A stretch of 64,000 nt of DNA from Iningainema tapete BLCC-T55 (GCF_014698965.1 NZ_JACXAE010000086.1:186001-250000); one strand, 5' to 3'. Positions 8,651 to 17,917 are shown, counted from the stretch's first letter. Numbers and translations: made by a program. Notes: generated from the letters alone by a model not told the origin.

Positions 8651-11233
8651 ATGTCAGTGCATCAAAGTAGTTGTGGTGACGCCGATTTGATTATTGGTGT
8701 TGGTAATCCAATCAATGGCAAATTGCAGTATAATTCAACCCCAGTGGGTGTTCTTGCCAGAAGACAAGGAACTATTTCTAGCTTTCTTGCCCCCTTAACG
8801 AAAGATACTTTTAAACAAGTTGTTGCCGATGTTGAACAAAAATTAAAAATTGTTAATCAAACCCTGTCGATGTTGGATTCTCATGGGTTTGAAACAATCC
8901 TGCAAGAAATGCTCCATTCCATTACCATCAAAACAGGGGAATTACTGGGAGCAGACCGGACTACAATATTCTTACTAGATGAAGAGAAACAAGAACTATG
9001 GTCTATTGTCGCAGAAGGTGAAGGCGATCGCTCGCTTGAAATTCGCATTCCCGCCTATAAAGGGATTGCTGGCGAAGTCGCATCAAACAAGAAAGTCGTC
9101 AATATTCCCTTTGATTTCTACGATGATCCTCGTTCTTATTTTGCTCAAGAACAAGAAAAAAGAACAGGTTACCGTACCTACACAATGCTAGCTTTGCCAC
9201 TGTTAAATGAAGAAGGACGATTAGTCGCAGTGGTACAATTGCTCAATAAACTCAATAGTGACGAAAATCAGGATGCTCCTTTGTCAGAGCGGATTGATAT
9301 CAACGGCTTCACCAGTACTGACGAACAATTATTTCAGGAATTTGCACCTTCGATTAAACTAATTTTAGAGTCATCACGCTCCTTTTACATCGCCACTCAA
9401 AAACAAAGAGCAGCAGCGGCTTTGATGAAGGCAGTGAAATCTCTGTCGCAAAGCAGCCTTGATTTAGAAGAAACCCTTAAACGGGTAATGGATGAAGCAA
9501 AGGAGTTAATGAATGCCGATCGCAGTACGCTATGGTTATTAAATCGAGAAGCAAATGTACTTTGGACAAAAATTACCCTTGATGACGGTTCTACCAAAGA
9601 GTTACGAGTACCAGTAGGTAAAGGCTTTGCGGGAATGGTAGCAGTATCTTGCGAAAGACTCAATATTCCCTTTGACTTATACGAGCATCCAGATTCTGAT
9701 ACTGCAAAACAAATGGATCAACAAAATGGTTATCGTACTTGTAGCTTACTTTGTATGCCAGTCTTTAATGCCGATCAACAATTAATTGGCGTCACTCAGT
9801 TAGTGAATAAAAAGAAACCTGGAGATTTTCCTCATTATAACCCGGCATCTTGGCCTAAAGCACCTGAATGCTTCCAAGCTAGTTTTGATCGCAATGACGA
9901 ACAGTTCATGGAAGCTTTTAATATTCAAGCCGGAGTGGCGTTGCACAATGCACAATTATTTGCTACTGTCAAGCAACAAGAACAAATGCAACGTGATATT
10001 TTACGCAGTCTTTCCAATGGTGTGATTTCTACCGATAAATCTGGGTTAATCATTGCCGCCAATGAAAGTGCTAAACGTTTACTAGGTTTAGAACCAGAAG
10101 ATCGTTTAGAAGGTAAATTAATTAATGACATTATCCGCATCAAAGAAGGCAACTTTAGCAAGTGGTGCAAAGCTGCTTTAAATGCAGCCGACGCAAAATA
10201 TCACGAACAATACTACCCTGATCGCACACTCGTGTCAAATGGTGAAGAGCAGCATAGTGTAAATCTATCAATTAATACGATCGCCGACGCCAGTGACAAT
10301 CAACAGGTGCGCGGGGCGCTAGTCGTCATGGATGATATTAGTGATGAGAAGCGCCTCAAGAGTACGATGTACCGTTACATGACTCAAGAATTAGCCGAAG
10401 AATTGCTGAAGTTGGATGATGCGAAGTTGGGTGGCGATCGCAAGGACGTTTCCATTTTATTCTCTGATATTCGAGGTTATACCACATTAACCGAAAATTT
10501 GCAAGCCGAAGAAGTGGTATCAATGCTGAACGAATACTTTGAATCGATGGTAGAAGCTGTCTTTAAATATAAAGGAACCCTCGACAAATACATTGGTGAT
10601 GCGATTATGGCTGTGTATGGTTCCCCCTTACCTTTACACGAACATGCCTGGATGGCAGTACAAACATCATTGGAAATGCGTGATCGCTTGCAAGAATTTA
10701 ACGCACGTCGTCACGTTGATCAAAAACCCATCATCAACATAGGTATTGGTATTAATTCTGACACCGTTATTAGTGGTAACATTGGCTCTAGTAAGCGGAT
10801 GGAATTCACTGCTATTGGCGATGGCGTCAACCTTGGCTCTCGCTTAGAAAGTGTCAGCAAGCAATACGGTTGCGATATTATTCTCAGTGATAACACTTAT
10901 AAACCTTGTCAAGATAGTATTTGGGCAAGAGAACTAGATTACATCCGCGTCAAAGGTAGAAATGAGCCAGTAGCCATTTATGAACTAGTAGGCTTGCGCT
11001 CCGACTCCATTGAGAGCAAAAAACTGCAAATAATTGAGCATTACCAAAAAGGACGCCAGTATTATCTCAACCGTCAATTTACCTCTGCCCAATCAGAGTT
11101 TGCCAAAGTCTTAGAAATAGACAAAAATGATTTAGCCGCAAAGTTACATCTAAACCGTTGTCACCACTGGCTGCAAAAACCCCCAACTGATAACGATTGG
11201 GATGCTGGAGTGTGGACTTTTAAAGAAAAATAG
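8651..11233 (+). CDS. cyaB: CyaB-type adenylate cyclase (GAF-GAF-PAS-cyclase)
   Basis: An 860-residue class III adenylate cyclase making cAMP, with the same architecture and length as Anabaena CyaB1/CyaB2. GAF-A spans roughly residues 75-245 and GAF-B 270-440; both carry the NK-F-DE signature (LLNKLN...STDEQLF, LVNKKKPGDF...RNDEQF) of cyclic-nucleotide-binding GAFs. A PAS domain lies near 450-570, the cyclase domain near 590-770, and a short TPR-like tail ends the protein. Metal-binding Asp606 (FSDIRGYT) and Asp650 (YIGDAIMA) are present. Lys646 and Thr720 (MEFTAIGD) are the adenine-selecting pair. The family is known to be activated by cAMP binding to a GAF domain. The intact catalytic set argues for an active enzyme. 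Confidence 0.93.
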   Translation: MSVHQSSCGDADLIIGVGNPINGKLQYNSTPVGVLARRQGTISSFLAPLTKDTFKQVVADVEQKLKIVNQTLSMLDSHGFETILQEMLHSITIKTGELLGADRTTIFLLDEEKQELWSIVAEGEGDRSLEIRIPAYKGIAGEVASNKKVVNIPFDFYDDPRSYFAQEQEKRTGYRTYTMLALPLLNEEGRLVAVVQLLNKLNSDENQDAPLSERIDINGFTSTDEQLFQEFAPSIKLILESSRSFYIATQKQRAAAALMKAVKSLSQSSLDLEETLKRVMDEAKELMNADRSTLWLLNREANVLWTKITLDDGSTKELRVPVGKGFAGMVAVSCERLNIPFDLYEHPDSDTAKQMDQQNGYRTCSLLCMPVFNADQQLIGVTQLVNKKKPGDFPHYNPASWPKAPECFQASFDRNDEQFMEAFNIQAGVALHNAQLFATVKQQEQMQRDILRSLSNGVISTDKSGLIIAANESAKRLLGLEPEDRLEGKLINDIIRIKEGNFSKWCKAALNAADAKYHEQYYPDRTLVSNGEEQHSVNLSINTIADASDNQQVRGALVVMDDISDEKRLKSTMYRYMTQELAEELLKLDDAKLGGDRKDVSILFSDIRGYTTLTENLQAEEVVSMLNEYFESMVEAVFKYKGTLDKYIGDAIMAVYGSPLPLHEHAWMAVQTSLEMRDRLQEFNARRHVDQKPIINIGIGINSDTVISGNIGSSKRMEFTAIGDGVNLGSRLESVSKQYGCDIILSDNTYKPCQDSIWARELDYIRVKGRNEPVAIYELVGLRSDSIESKKLQIIEHYQKGRQYYLNRQFTSAQSEFAKVLEIDKNDLAAKLHLNRCHHWLQKPPTDNDWDAGVWTFKEK

Positions 11234-11368
11234 GCAATTTTAGATTTTGGATTGGAAATAAGGGATTGGGAATTAGGGAAATTTCCCAGTCACTAATTTC
11301 CAATTAAATCTACCCAAAATCAATCAAGCTAAGAGATATATTTAAGAAATCCACAAATCCAGACGCAA

Positions 11369-12304
11369 TCACTCTTGCGAGTTACGATAAATTTGACGCA
11401 ACTCCTCCATTGTCTGAACCGTTTTTAACCCAACTCTTATCGCTCTTAATTGTTCAATTTCTTCGAATTGAGAAATTTCTGGCATTAGGCTTAATCCTTC
11501 GCTGCCAAACTTAAGTTCTAAACCGAGTTCAATTCCTTCCAACAGTTCTTCCCTTCGGGCATTTCTCTCAAAAGAAGTAATGTACCGCATACGCTGCTCC
11601 GCCTCCAATTGTTCTACTTCCTGCCGAAACACTCGCTCTAAATCTTGAGGGAGTGTCAATAACCAGTCTACAAAAGCCAACAAATTGATGACATCCTCAC
11701 GCTCAAACCCGAGTAAATACAACCTTCTTACTAAATCTAGCTTTAATTGTTTTCTTTGTAACCGATCATTGCTAGTTTGTATTGCTGCCAAATGTGCCAT
11801 CACCACTACAGCAAACGGGTTACGGCTGGCTTCAAGTTCAGACAGCCTTTGACTGTAATCTAATAATTTTACAATCGGAAACTGAAAATCTAGCCTACAG
11901 CCAAACAGTTCATAGCCAAATTGTGATGGTCGCCAAGTGCTACGATCATCACCCAAAACCGCTAAAGATACAACTGATCGCTTGTACCTGTCATAAATGC
12001 GGTAGTGGTACGTAAACATTCTTTGAGAGAAGTCGCTTTCTTCTTGAGCCTGAACTTCCACATGGATAAGAACCCAAGCTTCTTCTCCACCAGTGCGATA
12101 AATCTTAACAAGCTTATCTACCAGCCGCCGCCCCAGTTCTGCATCCCGGACTACTTGTTGCAATTCTTTATCCAAGAACTCAGGAGTGCGTGTCCAATCA
12201 ATTTGCCCGTGTACTTGGGGGAAAAAGAAGAGGATAAAGTCTTCAAAATTACGCTGTAGGATATCTTTCCAAGGTGTGTCAAATTCAGTTTGGGGATTGC
12301 TCAT
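11369..12304 (-). CDS. Rpn/PD-(D/E)XK nuclease-like protein with DUF4351-type tail
   Basis: A 311-residue protein of the large cyanobacterial family often labelled Rpn recombination-promoting nuclease, putative transposase or DUF4351. The N-terminal part holds FFPQVHGQIDWTRTPEFLDKEL and a nuclease-like core, ending in the E-V-HVEVQAQ strand (near residues 74-86). This resembles the PD-(D/E)XK signature. The C-terminal part is charged and helical with the repeated EGIELGLELKFGSEGLSLMPEI motif. Such proteins are multicopy and linked to mobile or conflict regions. It lies beside the TRADD-N and NACHT genes and reads the same way as the former. Nuclease activity is inferred, not shown. Confidence 0.75.
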   Translation of the reverse strand: MSNPQTEFDTPWKDILQRNFEDFILFFFPQVHGQIDWTRTPEFLDKELQQVVRDAELGRRLVDKLVKIYRTGGEEAWVLIHVEVQAQEESDFSQRMFTYHYRIYDRYKRSVVSLAVLGDDRSTWRPSQFGYELFGCRLDFQFPIVKLLDYSQRLSELEASRNPFAVVVMAHLAAIQTSNDRLQRKQLKLDLVRRLYLLGFEREDVINLLAFVDWLLTLPQDLERVFRQEVEQLEAEQRMRYITSFERNARREELLEGIELGLELKFGSEGLSLMPEISQFEEIEQLRAIRVGLKTVQTMEELRQIYRNSQE

Positions 12305-12410
12305 GTAGGTAACAATTAAACTAGGTAATCATAATTCTAAACCATCTCAATCAACAGCTAATGTTAGTCAGCTAATCGCGCTCGCTCCGCCCGAAGCTGC
12401 TAAACAACGT

Positions 12411-12689
12411 TTAAGATTCGTCAAGAGAATCCTTTGTCGTTTTGTCAAACCTGTCATTAGCATCCCTAGCCAGTTGAAGACATCGTACTATGACAATGTT
12501 GGAAGCGATCGCCAATTTCATAGCGCTGATCCTATTTGTACCTCCTGTCAAAAGGAATGCAACGCTTACAAGACTAATGAAAACACTTGTTGCTATAGCT
12601 GCAAGTGTGAAGTTGAAGCTAAGACGAGCTTGACGAAGACGTTCTTGATAAGCAACTTCGTTCCGAGAAGAATCATTTTTTGATAACAT
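12411..12689 (-). CDS. TRADD-N-associated two-transmembrane domain protein (predicted conflict effector)
   Basis: A 92-residue protein starting at ATG 12689, with AGGAACT 5 bases upstream; a longer reading from 12797 is less likely. It begins polar (NEVAYQERLRQARLSFN), then has two hydrophobic helices (about residues 23-48 and 52-72) separated by a TGGTNRIS turn. It ends SNIVIVRCLQLARDANDRFDK. This is the pattern of the cyanobacterial TRADD-N-associated 2-TM domain, described computationally as a membrane effector in NTP-dependent conflict systems. Here it is a stand-alone domain with only a short N-terminal segment. It is divergent from the NACHT gene, with the GGTAA boxes between them, so it could be the effector partner; that link is inferred. 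Confidence 0.65.
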   Translation of the reverse strand: MLSKNDSSRNEVAYQERLRQARLSFNFTLAAIATSVFISLVSVAFLLTGGTNRISAMKLAIASNIVIVRCLQLARDANDRFDKTTKDSLDES

Positions 12690-12853
12690 ATTAATAGTTC
12701 CTAAGAAGAGAATTCCGAACTTTACCAGTACCGACCGCGAATCAGAACTGGTAAAAACTAACAAGAGACATGCCCAATGCTGATTTGCAGTCAGCACTGG
12801 GTTGTTTTATTGATGCGTCTTATTACTTATGACATACATCCCGTGTAAATAAA

Positions 12854-13050
12854 TTTCGGTAACAATCGGTAAAAAACGGTAGATGCTTGAATAATTTCAG
12901 TATATGAATCTTCTTGACTGCCGTCCTATACCAAACAGCATATTTTCAGAAATAAGCGGTAATTAGCAGAAATAAAAGGTAAAAATCTGGATAAGTCTCA
13001 GTATATAAGCCTTCTTAACTGACATCTCTATACCTGATAGCAGATTTGTT
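12854..13050. repeat. Tandem ~100-bp duplication carrying 10-bp-phased GGTAA boxes
   Basis: CGGTA occurs at 12857, 12867 and 12877, exactly one helical turn apart. The segment to about 12953 is repeated, diverged, at 12957-13050: boxes at 12957 and 12977, then CAGTATAT-AA, CTTCTT-ACTG and CAT/TAGCA anchors again at about 100-base spacing. The same box type, inverted, stands after the NACHT gene at 15902-15926. Phased boxes of this kind suggest cooperative protein binding (operator or recombinase arm sites). The region separates divergent TRADD-N and NACHT genes. Confidence 0.65.
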
Positions 13051-13353
13051 CTATGTGTACACTATCTTTAGGAGTATCAGTATAAAAACTTTAATGATTC
13101 TTGTAAAACGAAGAGAAGAGTATCATAAAATACAAAATTATGTCGGGAAGAAAAAGTGTTAAGCACAGCTTAAAATTTTCAACATGAACAAATTTGTGAA
13201 TACTTAAGTATACTTTTCTCTTAAAAGCTTGCATTCCTCAAACTGAAGCTTTAAACTGAAATCTTTAGAATGTTAATTACTAGCACTAAGCCTAGTTAAC
13301 CACTGCTCAAATCTATAGCGCTCAAATATTTAAAGTAAGTAGAGAGGGTAGAA

Positions 13354-15888
13354 ATGGCAGCAATTACAGTCGAACAAAAAGTATTTGAAAGATTAAAACA
13401 AGCTTATACAGAAAAGTTTGGTGGATCGCCAAAGCTTTTAATTAATGAGCTTAATCGTATTTATCAGGAAAAAACAGACAATACAAAAGATGTAATTTCA
13501 GATAAAACTATCCGTAACTTCTTCAAGGATACTGAACCCATGAAGATGCTGGAAAAGAATCTTAACTTTTTATGCAGAGTTTTACTGGGATACGAAAGTT
13601 ATCAAGAAGTCTTAAGACAACAAGTAATTTTAGAAAAAGTAGAGCAGATAAATCCTGAAGTAAATGAATGGCTTGACCGCTACCGGGAATATATTAGCAC
13701 AAAGTGTGGCACAATGAAGGTCCTGACTATGACTCGACCTGTAGAGTTAGATAGTATTTATGCCAAAGTAAATGTTTTAGAAATTATTAAAGGAAGGAAG
13801 CAAAAAACAATTGAAGAATTGTTGGCTAATATAACTAGCGACAATATCAGCTTTAGTCGCCTTAACTATAAGGTGAGTGACAGAAATGTTGGAGCTTTAG
13901 ATGTAGTAAAGCGTTACCAAAAGCTGATAATTTGGGGCAAACCAGGAGCAGGTAAAACTACATTTCTTAAGCATCTATCTATACATTCTGCTCAAGAATT
14001 AGGAAAGCAAGTTGTGCCAATTTTTATTTCATTAAAGGCATTTGCAGACGAAGAAAATAAACCAAATCTTATTGATGTAATCATACGAGAATTCATGACA
14101 TGCACTCCTGAACCAGAGCAACTCGTTCAGGAGTTACTGGAGCAAGGAAGTTGCTTGATTTTGTTAGATGGATTAGATGAGGTTGTAAACGCAGAAAGCG
14201 ACCGAATCTATCGAAATATTAATACTTTTTTAGAACAATATGCAAAAAATCGCTTTGTAATGACTTGCCGTTCTGGAGCTTCAGATTATACATTTGATTA
14301 CTTTACAGAAGTGGAGATGGCAGATTTCGATGAAAACCAAGTTTTGATGTTTGTGAAAAAATGGTTTGCATCCAGTGAAGAACAAAACTTAGGAGACAGA
14401 TTTATAGAAGAACTAGAAAGAAACAAGTCTATAAAAGAGTTAACAACTAGTCCGTTACTACTGACTATGTTGTGTTTAGTGTTTGAGGATAATTATGAAT
14501 TTCCGAAAAATCAGTACTCCCTGACAGAGGATGCTGTAAATATACTTCTACGCAAATGGGATGCCAGTAGACGAATAGACCGTAATTCTGTTAATAAATT
14601 TAACTTACCCTATCAACGAAAAGTTAACATGCTTAGCCAGATAGCTTATGAGGCTTTTAACCAAGAACCACAAAAGTATTTTTGGCAGCCTAGAGAACTA
14701 GAAGAATTAATTCATAACTATATTGAAAACATTCCTGAAATTGCTCCTGAAACTCTCACTTTTGCAAGCATAGTAGTATTGGAAACAATTGAAGCAAATC
14801 ATGGATTACTTGTTAAGCAAGCTAAAGATTTATATTCATTCTCACACCTAACTTTTCAGGAATATTTCGTTGCTAATTATATAGTTGAGAGCCGAAATCA
14901 TGAAACTTTAAACGTAGTTATCAAGCAACATTTGACAAATCGTCAGTGGCGAGAAGTATTTCTAATGATTGCCGTGCGACTTGCAAACGCTGATGAATTT
15001 CTAAAACTTATGTTTCATCAAATCAATATTCTAGTAGAAAGTGATGCTCTGCAAAAGATGTTGACTTGGTTGGATGATGTTACTACCTTATATGCAGTTA
15101 AATCTAGTTCATGGAGAGCGTACTATCTATGGGTTGACCAGCAGTTTGAACTTTATACTAATCTGCTAACAAAAAGTGATTCTACTTTAGCAGAAAGGCT
15201 TGCAGTTATGTTAAAAGAGTTTAATAAAGAACAAGGAAAAATAATCAAACGTTCACAATTATCTGATTTTGCCCTACTTTTAGTTGACGTTTATACTAAA
15301 GTTTCTGATAAGGCTTATGACAATAAATTTGATACGAGTAAAGTTAGTCCGTTACTAAGAAAAGAACTTCCTGTAAGCGATGATTCGGTAATTATTCCTC
15401 AACTACTAAGTGGAGTAACTATTGATAAGGAGAAGGGTGTAATTACTATTAATAAGCAAAAAGGTCAAATGATAGATAAAGAGCGTTTCCCTATTCAAGC
15501 AAGTTATATGAGTGATTCTATTGAAGATCAAGCTGATATTGGCGAAGAAGATATCATCGCACGCGCTCGGCAACTTAAATACGACGATTTAGCAGATGAA
15601 CTCATATACGTGCAAGATTGCTTTCCTGCTGATGAGGCCCCTAAATGGGAGTGGCAGGAATGGGCAAATAAATTGCGAGGATTGATGATGTTGTATTTAA
15701 ATATTGGCTACAATGATGTGAAATTTTCACATCAGCAAATCAAGACTTTAGAAGATTATTTTTATGCCAACATTCTGCTGCTCGAATGTATTAGAGCAGG
15801 TAGTTACTCTTCTAAAGAGTTACGCAACCAAATTATTGACCATCTGTTATTACCATATAATCGTATTCCACCTGAACTCTTACCTTGA
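13354..15888 (+). CDS. NACHT-domain STAND NTPase
   Basis: An 844-residue protein starting at ATG 13354 after a clear GAGAGGG site. Residues 1-70 form a helical domain with an HTH-like VISDKTIRNFFKD segment, then a linker. The NACHT ATPase follows with Walker A GKPGAGKT (195-202, Lys201), Walker B LILLDGLDEV (Asp272) and the sensor CRSGAS. After it come the winged-helix-like region and SFSHLTFQEYFVANYI (near 495-510), typical of bacterial NACHT proteins. The long helical C-terminus (about 530-844) resembles the NACHT C-terminal helical domains used as sensors; it has no WD40, TPR or LRR repeats. Proteins of this class act as antiphage or stress-triggered oligomerising switches. No nuclease or protease domain is fused, so an effector in trans (the neighbouring TM protein) is plausible. 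Confidence 0.85.
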   Translation: MAAITVEQKVFERLKQAYTEKFGGSPKLLINELNRIYQEKTDNTKDVISDKTIRNFFKDTEPMKMLEKNLNFLCRVLLGYESYQEVLRQQVILEKVEQINPEVNEWLDRYREYISTKCGTMKVLTMTRPVELDSIYAKVNVLEIIKGRKQKTIEELLANITSDNISFSRLNYKVSDRNVGALDVVKRYQKLIIWGKPGAGKTTFLKHLSIHSAQELGKQVVPIFISLKAFADEENKPNLIDVIIREFMTCTPEPEQLVQELLEQGSCLILLDGLDEVVNAESDRIYRNINTFLEQYAKNRFVMTCRSGASDYTFDYFTEVEMADFDENQVLMFVKKWFASSEEQNLGDRFIEELERNKSIKELTTSPLLLTMLCLVFEDNYEFPKNQYSLTEDAVNILLRKWDASRRIDRNSVNKFNLPYQRKVNMLSQIAYEAFNQEPQKYFWQPRELEELIHNYIENIPEIAPETLTFASIVVLETIEANHGLLVKQAKDLYSFSHLTFQEYFVANYIVESRNHETLNVVIKQHLTNRQWREVFLMIAVRLANADEFLKLMFHQINILVESDALQKMLTWLDDVTTLYAVKSSSWRAYYLWVDQQFELYTNLLTKSDSTLAERLAVMLKEFNKEQGKIIKRSQLSDFALLLVDVYTKVSDKAYDNKFDTSKVSPLLRKELPVSDDSVIIPQLLSGVTIDKEKGVITINKQKGQMIDKERFPIQASYMSDSIEDQADIGEEDIIARARQLKYDDLADELIYVQDCFPADEAPKWEWQEWANKLRGLMMLYLNIGYNDVKFSHQQIKTLEDYFYANILLLECIRAGSYSSKELRNQIIDHLLLPYNRIPPELLP

Positions 15889-15901
15889 TTTTTTCCACTT
15901 C

Positions 15902-15926
15902 TTACCGCTTGTTACCGATGATTACC
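15902..15926. repeat. Inverted GGTAA box array downstream of the NACHT gene
   Basis: TTACC (the complement of GGTAA) occurs at 15902, 15912 and 15922, again at an exact 10-base period. Read on the minus strand, the piece TCGGTAACAA-CGGTAA repeats the left array at 12856-12872. Left and right arrays therefore face each other across the NACHT gene, starting 13 bases after its stop. Confidence 0.65.
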
Positions 15927-15982
15927 AACGAATGCTATGATTCATAGGTAACTACAGCATTAAGAAGGAATGGCTACTTACT

Positions 15983-16201
15983 ATGGGCAAGCAGATGCAA
16001 AAAATATGTCAGCACAAACCAGGCGAAAAGTGGACAGACGGCTGTTGTAGCCCGAATCCATCAGTTGATTCTAGTTCTAGAAGTTCTAATGAACCAGAGA
16101 TAGAATTTGCTTTCGAGCAGTCTTTAACAGCACAAACAGAGGTACAAAAGCACTCAGCAGATGCTGAGCTAGCTTTGGATAGGAAACCTGCGCTCGCTTA
16201 A
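15983..16201 (+). CDS. Doubtful small hypothetical protein
   Basis: A 72-codon frame, polar and Ser/Glu-rich, with four cysteines in the first 35 residues and no recognisable domain. A competing short frame starts at ATG 15969, directly after AAGAAGGA, and ends after 26 codons. Neither is convincing. The sequence may be non-coding or the relic of something else at the edge of the NACHT module. Confidence 0.18.
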   Translation: MGKQMQKICQHKPGEKWTDGCCSPNPSVDSSSRSSNEPEIEFAFEQSLTAQTEVQKHSADAELALDRKPALA

Positions 16202-16295
16202 TAAACCTGAAACAGACTGCATCCCACTGGTGAAATTTGCGGCATTCGCACGCATCCAACAGCGCCTCGCCCAAATCTTCTAGTTGTGCGAGGCT

Positions 16296-16856
16296 TTAAA
16301 TCCCATCAATCCCGAAACCGTAAAATTGTAACCTTCCATAGCCGAGAAATTGACCGTAAGCTTTCTCTCCTGGTGGAAAAGCTGTGACTCCAAATAAATA
16401 AACACCTTGAATCGTCGGATTCTGTACCGGCTTTAGAGCAATTGTAATAGTTTTACCAGGAGACACTGGCGGATCAAATGTTAACGATACAGTTCGCGTT
16501 TTGCGATCGCTTGTTGCTTCTTTGATGGCTAACTTCTCTCCTCTACTCGAACGTTCACCAACAAAAGCATAACTATCTTTAACATCAAACCGGATACGAT
16601 CTACTCCCTCATGCTGGTTAAACGTTACCTTTTGTAATGGTTCTCCTGCATTTTCTGGCAGATCCATTGTAAAGTAATAAGTCGCCCCCCACACATAAAT
16701 TTCTTTATAAGTAGTTACTGCCTCCACCAAACGCGGTGGTTGGACAAAATATACTCTCCCATCTCGTAACTGTACCGCTTGGCTCAAGTTCGCAGTATAG
16801 CCACCAACTGCTGCAAGGCAAGTAATTGCTGTACCAAATAAAAATGCAATCCGCAT
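16296..16856 (-). CDS. DUF2808 domain-containing exported protein
   Basis: A 186-residue protein with an N-terminal signal peptide (hydrophobic residues 3-20, cleavage likely near ANLSQA). The DUF2808 body has YFVQPPRLVEAVTTYK, TYYFTMDLPENAGEPLQ near residues 60-78 and the PVQNPTIQGVYLFGVTAFPPGE segment. The family is cyanobacterial, periplasmic or lumenal, and of unknown function. It stands alone on the minus strand, with an AT-rich upstream region before the divergent membrane protein gene. Confidence 0.85.
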   Translation of the reverse strand: MRIAFLFGTAITCLAAVGGYTANLSQAVQLRDGRVYFVQPPRLVEAVTTYKEIYVWGATYYFTMDLPENAGEPLQKVTFNQHEGVDRIRFDVKDSYAFVGERSSRGEKLAIKEATSDRKTRTVSLTFDPPVSPGKTITIALKPVQNPTIQGVYLFGVTAFPPGEKAYGQFLGYGRLQFYGFGIDGI

Positions 16857-17048
16857 AATATTTACTTAGTATATAAACAACTCAGAACTCAAAATCCTGA
16901 ATTTTACGTTCTATCTTTAATATAGGCAAAAATAACTATACTTGCGCTCTCGATTACCACACATTTGTAAAGGTTAATTGAAATTTGTTGTCAAAGCAAC
17001 TGGTGAAGTTAGAAACTAAGAATAGAACACACGCAATTATTCCTACAC

Positions 17049-17540
17049 ATGAATTCTATTTCTTCCAGCGTTGAATTAAAGCGCCCAATCTGGCAAACAG
17101 TTGCCATGTTAACTCTAGGATTATGGCTAGGTGCTAGTCTTGTATTAGACTTAGTAATTATGCCTAGTCTTTTCGTTTCTGGCATGATGACTCAAGCCGA
17201 ATTCGCCACTGCAGGTTACGTAATTTTCTGGAACTTTAATCGACTCGAACTACTTTCCGCTGCCACATTATTAACATCTGTATTAGCTTGGAGCAACGGA
17301 CAATCTCAATGGCATAATCGTGCTATTTTTCTATCAGTAGTGCTACTAGCTGTATCTTTGTTAGAAACTTATTTCTTAACCCCAAATATGTGTGCTACAG
17401 GAATTCAGTTGAACTTGTTTGCACAATCAACTGAAGTTCCGGCAACAATGAATCTACTACACGGTAGTTACTGGCTATTAGAAGCAGTCAAACTAATTGC
17501 CGGCGGCACAGTTTTGAATTGGTGCTGGCGTCAGGGTTGA
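17049..17540 (+). CDS. DUF4149-like four-helix membrane protein
   Basis: A 163-residue integral membrane protein with four hydrophobic segments (roughly residues 17-40, 58-80, 90-107 and 140-157). It resembles small cyanobacterial DUF4149-like proteins by its length, the GLWLGASLVLDLVIMPSLF first helix and the NRLELLSA and LHGSYWLLE motifs. The molecular role is unknown. It is preceded by a short AT-rich promoter region and followed by a GTAGAGACG palindrome. Confidence 0.65.
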   Translation: MNSISSSVELKRPIWQTVAMLTLGLWLGASLVLDLVIMPSLFVSGMMTQAEFATAGYVIFWNFNRLELLSAATLLTSVLAWSNGQSQWHNRAIFLSVVLLAVSLLETYFLTPNMCATGIQLNLFAQSTEVPATMNLLHGSYWLLEAVKLIAGGTVLNWCWRQG

Positions 17541-17558
17541 ATATTTAGCTAAGACGCT

Positions 17559-17587
17559 GTAGAGACTTCGTCCGAACGCGTCTCTAC
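17559..17587. repeat. GTAGAGACG palindromic repeat, copy 2
   Basis: A 29-base imperfect palindrome (GTAGAGAC-ttcgtccgaacgc-GTCTCTAC) between two convergent genes, 18 bases after the DUF4149-like stop. It could act as a shared terminator hairpin. Confidence 0.8.
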
Positions 17588-17603
17588 ATTTTTGCGTGAG
17601 ACA

Positions 17604-17891
17604 TTATTCAACTTGGGATTCACGATTAACCCAAAGTAAGCGTATACCTAAAATAGCAAATCCGACAGCGGCGATCGCTTTTAACAACGAAGTTGGTAAC
17701 AACTCGGCTACAGCACCACCAAAAACTGCACCCAAAAGGCTCGTAAGTAAAAGTGCGCAAGCCGTTCCCAGGAATACAGCACGAGTTGATTGCCCACGAC
17801 TAGAAAGTGCGATCGCTGCTAACTGACTTTTATCTCCCAATTCTGACAGAAAAACTGTAATAAAGCTCAATCCTAAAAGATGCCAGTCCAT
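17604..17891 (-). CDS. Half-size GDT1/TMEM165 family manganese exchanger subunit
   Basis: A 95-residue membrane protein of the UPF0016/GDT1 family with the signature SELGDKSQLAAIALSSRG (residues 16-33) and three hydrophobic helices. Full-length family members have two such repeats; here one repeat is encoded, and the partner repeat is the next gene upstream. Hemi-manganese exchangers (Hmx1/Hmx2) that pair to move Mn out of the cytoplasm are described in Anabaena, and this arrangement fits them. Only a 49-base gap with a degenerate palindrome separates the two, so they are likely co-transcribed. Confidence 0.85.
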   Translation of the reverse strand: MDWHLLGLSFITVFLSELGDKSQLAAIALSSRGQSTRAVFLGTACALLLTSLLGAVFGGAVAELLPTSLLKAIAAVGFAILGIRLLWVNRESQVE

Positions 17892-17917
17892 AATTCTACT
17901 ATTTATTAAATAATTTT

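Noticed and set aside
12854-13050. CRISPR array or replication iterons at the GGTAA boxes
   Set aside because: The repeated unit is only 5-6 bases at 10-base spacing with no spacer/repeat structure, and no Cas or Rep gene is nearby. Read instead as protein-binding boxes.
13354-15888. NACHT protein carrying its own nuclease or TIR effector
   Set aside because: The N-terminal ~130 residues and the C-terminal 310 residues show no catalytic motif of known effectors; they are plain helical sequence.
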